NCBI RefSeq assembly: GCF_040361215.1
Contig: NZ_APND01000005.1
Coordinates: forward strand, 62,001 to 126,000
Origin: Salinisphaera dokdonensis
GTDB lineage: Bacteria > Pseudomonadota > Gammaproteobacteria > Nevskiales > Salinisphaeraceae
Direction: 5' to 3'
DNA: 64,000 nucleotides
Shown: in pieces, positions 59,313 through 64,000 of the stretch
Layout: each line of letters opens with the position of its first letter
Position numbering within the stretch: the stretch's first letter is position 1
Position numbers and translations under genes: made by a program
The notes under the pieces: model-generated
Databases searched by the model: none
The model's input: only the letters and a program-made list of their open reading frames with translations
Told to the model about the DNA's origin: nothing

Positions 59313-60344
59313 TTAAATCGCTCTGATAATCTTTTCGACAATCGCCGCCTGCTGCTGGAAATAGCTGCCGCTTGAAGGCGGCGTCGGGTCAGAGGTGATG
59401 ACCACGCTCAGATCCTTGTCAGGCACGACGAACAGCAACTGGCCGCCGTATCCGCGGCCGTAGTGAGCGGTGACGCCCGCCAGTTCGGTCGTGAACCACC
59501 CATAGCCGTAGGCGTGGCCGGTATAGACGGAATTCGTGCGGTGCTGCCAGCTGGCTTCTATCCAGTCTTCGGTTATCACCTGCTCGCCGTCGACCCGACC
59601 GCCACGGCGAATCATTTCAGCGAACGCCAGCAGCGCAGTGGGCGCCAGCCCCATTTCGTTTCCACCGAAATAGATGCCTTGTGGATCACGGGTCCACGGC
59701 GGGATATCGATACCCAGCGGCTCGCCGAGCCAGTCCCGCATGAGCGCGAGCGTGCTGCGACCTGTGGTCTGCGTGAGTGCGGCCGAGAGCAGATGGCTGT
59801 TGCCCGTCGAATAGAGCATGCGCCCGCCCGGCTCGCCTACGAACGGGCGCCGCAAGGCATCCGCAACCCAGTTGTCGCTGGCCACCCAGGCACCGTAGTT
59901 GCCACCCGACGTGCGCTCCAACCCGGACTGCATCGACAGCAGTTGGCCGACGGTGATCTCGCGTACACGCGGATCGACGTTCGCCGGCACGCGGTCGGCC
60001 AGCAATTCGGTGACCGGCTGGTCGACGCTTTCGATGACGCCGCGGTCGATGGCCGCCCCGACAAGCGTCGCGATCCAGGTCTTGGACAGCGATTTGATAT
60101 TGACCGTCTCATCAGTGCGATAGTCGCGATACCCGCGTTCGATAACGGTTTCGCCTTCGACGGCAACGAGCAGCGTATGCGTGCGGGCCAGTTCACCGGC
60201 GCGCTCGGCGATATCGGCCCGCGTGCGCTCGTCGAACGCGGCGCTGCTGACGCCGCACCAGATGAGCAAGCCCCAGAATAGAAGCTGCCGCACGAGGCGT
60301 GGACTTGTCGCCTTGGCGCAGAGTGAACATCCCGTGATTTGCAT
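59313..60344 (-). CDS. Serine hydrolase (beta-lactamase class C/penicillin-binding-protein-like)
   Basis: A 343-residue exported enzyme. The signal peptide (PRLVRQLLFWGLLIWCGVSS) is followed by the beta-lactamase fold. SxxK nucleophile: NIKSLSKTWIATLVGAAID; Tyr motif YSTGNSHLLSAAL; and the third-box region HYGRGYGGQLLFVVPDKDLS. Such proteins are esterases, D-aminopeptidases or transesterases as well as beta-lactamases; the closest role cannot be chosen. The ATG at 60344 is preferred because the longer frame adds a low-quality N-terminus. Confidence 0.86.
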   Translation of the reverse strand: MQITGCSLCAKATSPRLVRQLLFWGLLIWCGVSSAAFDERTRADIAERAGELARTHTLLVAVEGETVIERGYRDYRTDETVNIKSLSKTWIATLVGAAIDRGVIESVDQPVTELLADRVPANVDPRVREITVGQLLSMQSGLERTSGGNYGAWVASDNWVADALRRPFVGEPGGRMLYSTGNSHLLSAALTQTTGRSTLALMRDWLGEPLGIDIPPWTRDPQGIYFGGNEMGLAPTALLAFAEMIRRGGRVDGEQVITEDWIEASWQHRTNSVYTGHAYGYGWFTTELAGVTAHYGRGYGGQLLFVVPDKDLSVVITSDPTPPSSGSYFQQQAAIVEKIIRAI

Positions 60345-60728
60345 TACCGCATGGTAATGCGTCGAGCGGCCCTGTTGGGGTTCTGGCATCGCGTTGCACG
60401 CAGGACTGGAATACTCAGCGCAGTCAACGCTCAGCATTTGTACGGAGTCTTTGTCGTGCGCGGCCCTCGCACTACCGCGGTTCCACCCTGAATGCCCATA
60501 TCCGAGGCGCCTAATCGATGCAGCAACCGCGCGTTGAGACGCGGGCCCGTCGAAAGACCACGAAAGGCTAGCCTGATACCAGAGCGGGCTGCGCGAGGCC
60601 GTACAAATGGTGGCCTTTCCCGCGGGTACTGTTTGACTGGTCGGTGTGCTTTTGAAATCTCTGAAATAGAGCAAGCCCGGTGGATCTCCACCGGGCTTGT
60701 TACTTTGCCGGACGAACCGGAGCCGGCG
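60345..60728. other. Intergenic region between the serine hydrolase and the large lipoprotein hydrolase
   Basis: 384 bases with the terminator at 60672-60699 and the presumed promoter of the serine hydrolase to its left. No gene is recognised; an ORF on the minus strand continues the serine hydrolase frame upstream but has no coding character. Confidence 0.45.
60672..60699 (-). terminator. Stem-loop after the large lipoprotein hydrolase gene
   Basis: CAAGCCCGGTGGA and TCCACCGGGCTTG form a perfect 13-bp stem around a two-base centre. The minus-strand side is followed by CTCTATTTC, poor in T, so termination may be incomplete. Confidence 0.6.
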
Positions 60729-62951
60729 CTACGGCGTGTAGCCGTCGACGGTGCAGGGCGCGTCTGCGCAAGTGTCGTTGAACGTCCCATCGGTTTTCAG
60801 GAAGTCCGACTTTTGCTGCTGTGCGTTGTCATCGGCGCGGGGCAGCGCGTGCGGGTCTTCACCGAACTCGGGCTCGAAAGGCGGCGTGTTGGTGATCGGT
60901 GGCGGCGCGGTCCCCCCGACGACATCGCCCGTATCGTTCAAGCGTACGGGGCCATTGTCCCAATAGACGATCGCAGAGCCGTCGTAGTTCTGTGGGTTCT
61001 CGATCGCAGGCAGTTCGACGAACGGATTGCTGTCGGGGTGCCGACCCGGAACAAGCGCCGGGGTTCGCAGACGCGCGCCGATGGTGCGCGCCATGAGTTC
61101 GGCCGACCACATGCTGACCTGGTGATCGCCAAACGCGACATGCAGCAAGACCTCGTGCGAGGGCGTATTCGGTAGTGTGTCGTCGACGATATGCGCCGCG
61201 TACCCGCTGGTTTCCGCCCGATCCCAGAGCATCTGCAGGAAGGACAGCAGGAAGGTGCGATCAAGACCATTGGTATAACCGCCGGTCGCAGCCGGCAGGC
61301 CGTCGCCGCCCGGGGCCACGCCGCTGAAGTAGGCGTCGAAAGGCGCGAAATCAACGCTACGGCGCAATAGCAGGCTGTAGTTCATGCCGGGCACGCCGAG
61401 CACGCCGCGTTTGACGATCTGCGTGATGCCCATGAAGGCACCGCCGAGAATACCGCCCTGGCTGTTGCCGTCGTAGAAGACTTCGCTGTTGTCGAAGACG
61501 GAGACCCCGTCGACCTGAAATGCCGAATTGCTTGCGAAGCCGTCGTTCGCATCGAGCGCGCGCGCGAGGAATTCAAAGTTCAGAATGCCCTGCTGAGTGC
61601 GATCGAAGAACGGTGGCATGGCCGAGAAGTTCTGGAACGCCTGGATGGCAACCGGCACGTCGGCAGATGCGAAGCCGATCCAGTCTGTGGCACAAAACAT
61701 CATGTTGTGCGTGCTGGCCATATCGTCGACATTGCCCGCGCGGACTTCCGAACGACTCCCCAGCAGACCGTGACCGTAGAGCGAGGGTCGCGCGGGTGTG
61801 ACGTCGGCCGCCTGAGCATTCGCGACAGTCTGGCCGGAGAGCGCAGCGTACGGAATACGGCAGGTGAACTCCGCGCTCAGCGTATTCACGCCGGCATTCA
61901 TGCGGTCGGGCAACCCGTCGTCAGGCGTGTCGCTATAGAAGAAGCCGGAGCCCGGGCCGCCACTGTCGGTATTCAGAAAGTTCGGCACCGTGAAGGTCCC
62001 GCGCACCACCCGGGCAATTTCGGTATCGAAGCCGTCGGCGCTGGAATCGCTGTTCTGATAATCCTCTGTTTCCAGAACCTGAAAAGCGGGTGTTTGACCC
62101 CCGAGCGATGCGGCGGCGCTGTCGCGGATATGCAGCAAGCGCTCGGTATTGGTTTCGCGGCTGGCCGTGGTAAATGACCACGCGAGATAAAGATTGTCGC
62201 GGGCAACGCCGTGGCCTTCGAGCGTCTCGAACAGCGCGTCCATTTCAGGGCGGCGGTCCTCGATACCGTCACGGTCAGTGGGGACGGCATCCCGATAGAT
62301 ACGAAACGCATCGCTCGCCAGGAGCCGTTCGCCGTCAGCGTTGCGCAGGTCGCGCAGCACTGCAATATAGCGCCGGCCCTCGGCCAGCTGGCGCGCCGGG
62401 CGAATCAACAGCGCACGGTCGGCGTCGTTTTCAACGCTGGCGTCCAATTCCGCCCAGATGAGTTGACGTTCCCCCGTCATCGCGTCCAGCAGCATGACCG
62501 GCGCATCGGCATCGAGCGAATCGGACAAATCGGTGATACGGACCGCGCCGGTCCGTGCCAGATCCAGACCCGGCACGCGCGTCATCAGTGTCTGGTTCGG
62601 GGAGAATCCGTCGTTACGATTCCACTCGGCCGGATCAATCGGTTGCCCCTGCTGATTGGTCGGCAGCGAGGCCTGGGCTATCGCAACGCGTCGCCCTGTA
62701 GGCGTGGTCGAATCCTCACGGGTGTAATAATCGCTCGGCCAGGGGAAAAGGCAATAGTTGCTATCGACAATACTGCAGCGGTCTGCGTTGGTCAGATCCA
62801 CCGCGCTCGGATCCGGCGGCGTGGCTTGCGGATTCCCCGAGCCGACGTCGTCATCACCGCCGCCACTTCCGCCGCATGCCCCAAGCGCCGCCACGAGCAA
62901 GGCACAACCGGTCAAGCGCGCATGACGCGCGCAATCCTTCAGGATAGACAT
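60729..62951 (-). CDS. Large lipoprotein alpha/beta hydrolase (esterase/lipase-like)
   Basis: A 740-residue lipoprotein; lipobox LGAC near residue 23-26 followed by a Gly/Asp-rich linker. The N-terminal part (residues about 60-200) resembles a virulence-factor-lipase N-domain: YCLFPWPSDYYT, a VPGLDLARTGAVRITDLSDS region and IWAELDA. The C-terminal hydrolase has YGHGLLGSRSEVRAG, a nucleophile elbow YDGNSQGGILGGAFM (Ser in GNSQGG), and HVAFGDHQVSMWSAE with a candidate acid/His. Six cysteines could form disulphides, as expected for a secreted protein. Substrate is unknown; family members are found in oil- and polymer-degrading bacteria. Outer-membrane location is likely. Confidence 0.78.
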   Translation of the reverse strand: MSILKDCARHARLTGCALLVAALGACGGSGGGDDDVGSGNPQATPPDPSAVDLTNADRCSIVDSNYCLFPWPSDYYTREDSTTPTGRRVAIAQASLPTNQQGQPIDPAEWNRNDGFSPNQTLMTRVPGLDLARTGAVRITDLSDSLDADAPVMLLDAMTGERQLIWAELDASVENDADRALLIRPARQLAEGRRYIAVLRDLRNADGERLLASDAFRIYRDAVPTDRDGIEDRRPEMDALFETLEGHGVARDNLYLAWSFTTASRETNTERLLHIRDSAAASLGGQTPAFQVLETEDYQNSDSSADGFDTEIARVVRGTFTVPNFLNTDSGGPGSGFFYSDTPDDGLPDRMNAGVNTLSAEFTCRIPYAALSGQTVANAQAADVTPARPSLYGHGLLGSRSEVRAGNVDDMASTHNMMFCATDWIGFASADVPVAIQAFQNFSAMPPFFDRTQQGILNFEFLARALDANDGFASNSAFQVDGVSVFDNSEVFYDGNSQGGILGGAFMGITQIVKRGVLGVPGMNYSLLLRRSVDFAPFDAYFSGVAPGGDGLPAATGGYTNGLDRTFLLSFLQMLWDRAETSGYAAHIVDDTLPNTPSHEVLLHVAFGDHQVSMWSAELMARTIGARLRTPALVPGRHPDSNPFVELPAIENPQNYDGSAIVYWDNGPVRLNDTGDVVGGTAPPPITNTPPFEPEFGEDPHALPRADDNAQQQKSDFLKTDGTFNDTCADAPCTVDGYTP

Positions 62952-63325
62952 CGCAACTTCCCCTCATTACACGCGCCTTTAGACGCTATTTATTGTTCTG
63001 TTGTCGCCGAAAATAACCAGATGAGGTCATGTGCGACGCACTATTTACAGTTTGTTAGCAGAGATTCGCCCTCGGGCGCAATACAAGAGGTAGCGTTCAC
63101 GGGACTTAACCCGAATCGCGAGAGCCTATTCGTTCCGAGACGGCGCGTAGGTTTGCGTCGACCTGCGGCGCAGGCCCATTGCCGCCGGCATCGAATACGG
63201 CCTTGGATTCGGCAGCGGATATCGACGCCCGCCATGACGATTGCCGACGATTCAATCCAACGAACCCACCCCTGAAAGAACGGCTATGAAAAGGTACTTA
63301 GCCGTTCGGCAGTACCGGCTCCGCT
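62952..63325. other. Intergenic region upstream of the large lipoprotein hydrolase
   Basis: 374 bases. The left third is AT-richer and probably holds the hydrolase promoter, but no convincing pair was picked. An ORF at 63241 on the plus strand overlaps the next gene antisense and looks random. Confidence 0.4.
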
Positions 63326-63721
63326 TCAACGCGTCGTGTCTCCATCCCCGTGGGTGCGTTTGGTGCTGTGATCATCGTCGGCGCCGCCGGTACGGTTCAA
63401 GTCGGAATCACGTTCGTCATCGCGTTCGATGTCGAGATCGTCGTCGACCGCGCCCGTGCGGTTTCCGCCCACCTCGTTCTCGGCGGCAGGATCCTTGGCG
63501 TAATAGTTGTCGTCTGTATGCGTCCGGTTGGACGTGGCTCGGGCGGCGTCGACAGGCACGCCGGAGGCGCCATCGGTTTCGGAAACGCCGTCGACGGTAA
63601 TTGCCGCGGCGGTGTTCGCCGGAGCGGCAGACGGTGCCGCTGTGGGCGATGACTGGGCGGCGCTGGCGGTGCCGGCCGCAGCCAGCAACGCAGCGATGAG
63701 GATGGTCGTACGAAACATCAT
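63326..63721 (-). CDS. Small acidic secreted protein
   Basis: A 131-residue protein with signal peptide MFRTTILIAALLAAAGTASA and cleavage at ASA-A. The mature part is Ala/Thr-rich, then strongly acidic with repeats of the kind NRTGAVDDDLD and NRTGGADDDHS and ends TTR. No cysteine. No known family is evident. Two adjacent ATGs; I use the first. Low complexity reduces certainty, but signal peptide and codon use support a real gene. Confidence 0.65.
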   Translation of the reverse strand: MMFRTTILIAALLAAAGTASAAQSSPTAAPSAAPANTAAAITVDGVSETDGASGVPVDAARATSNRTHTDDNYYAKDPAAENEVGGNRTGAVDDDLDIERDDERDSDLNRTGGADDDHSTKRTHGDGDTTR

Positions 63722-63957
63722 GCGTTTCTACCTTGGCCGTGTCTGGCGATTCGGGACTGATTATCGAGGCGACACCGGAATTGCGGTAATCGACGCCTGT
63801 TATTCAAAACACACGGCAAATCTACCGTACCGAAGCAGGCACGCGTGACCCGGGTGGATCGAGCGCCGTGCCGTCAACAGGAATTCAAACGAACCCGTAT
63901 TCGGGATACGCTCGTTACGGGGCAGTCGATGTTATTCGTGTTGAGTGGGGGGTGACG

Positions 63958-64000
63958 ATGAATTTTCGACACGCACTTTTCGGCATTGTGGCGGGTGTGG
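63958..64000 (+). CDS. Start of an exported protein (partial)
   Basis: Only the first 14 codons lie in the window: MNFRHALFGIVAGV, the beginning of a signal peptide or membrane segment. The ATG is preceded by a G-rich stretch that can act as ribosome binding site. Nothing can be said about the product. Confidence 0.4.
   Translation, partial: MNFRHALFGIVAGV

Noticed and set aside
63241..63600. 119-codon ORF on the plus strand
   Set aside because: It overlaps the acidic secreted protein gene antisense and is Arg/Cys-rich without a family pattern.

Overview
The window is GC-rich, densely packed DNA from a proteobacterial chromosome, probably a marine or halophilic gammaproteobacterium. The reasons are the recC-recB-recD order, rdgC, Lon, the LrgAB pair, and the acidic proteins. 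A Salinisphaera/Alcanivorax/Halomonas-like host is my guess from general look; no rRNA or other phylogenetic marker is present to prove it. One tRNA gene (tRNA-Arg, anticodon CCT) is present. I saw no CRISPR array, intact insertion sequence, integrase or prophage.

Layout. (1) 2-5519 holds a compact set of GTP-metabolism-type genes: the end of a zinc-type alcohol dehydrogenase, a degenerate PTPS/QueD-like protein, a family-4-type glycosyltransferase, a methyltransferase, a stand-alone RibD-type reductase, a GTP cyclohydrolase II with a wrecked RibB-like N-terminus, and a creatininase-family amidohydrolase. An AhpD-like protein (5519-6109) is coupled to the last. Together they look like a pathway from GTP to a glycosylated or methylated pterin/pyrimidine-type metabolite. 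(2) 6163-17149: L-2-hydroxyglutarate oxidase, flavin reductase, AsmA, MliC-like lipoprotein, M42 peptidase, LrgA/LrgB, and an Hsp20-NIPSNAP-Lon stress group. (3) 17159-28813: ChaC, RdgC, a sulfonate/nitrate-type ABC transporter with a DsrE protein, an EAL phosphodiesterase, a MOSC protein, a PatZ-like acetyltransferase with a damaged ligase part, a CDF transporter, DUF924 and an acetamidase. (4) 28814-29252: tRNA-Arg followed by a tandem duplication of its 3' tail plus hairpin, like the tail repeats of the E. coli tyrT locus.

(5) 29717-43577: a TetR regulator with a KAS III-like enzyme and an acyl-CoA synthetase, two related secreted repeat proteins, a lipoprotein, an outer-membrane porin, an alpha/beta hydrolase and a complete branched-chain-type ABC transporter. 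A 23-base palindrome, with half-site RTGAC-NNN-TGA inverted around one base, occurs in front of the tetR gene, in the porin/hydrolase divergent region and in front of the transporter operon. This suggests that the TetR protein controls uptake and activation of one organic-acid or ester-like substrate: porin for entry, hydrolase for cleavage, ABC transporter for import, CoA ligase for activation.

(6) 43911-52962: recC, recB and recD, overlapping and co-translated. The last part of recD changes in base composition. It is followed by a 30-codon ORF coupled to a foreign-looking, AT-richer gene (53057-55060) encoding a GHKL ATPase fused to what looks like a PD-(D/E)XK nuclease. This is the best candidate in the window for an undescribed defence system. 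Degraded repeat fragments follow it. (7) 55452-64000: ordinary accessory genes, including a PPOX protein, a GST with a C-terminal extension, DUF2795, a histidine phosphatase, a serine hydrolase, a large lipoprotein alpha/beta hydrolase and a small acidic secreted protein. The window ends in the first codons of another gene.
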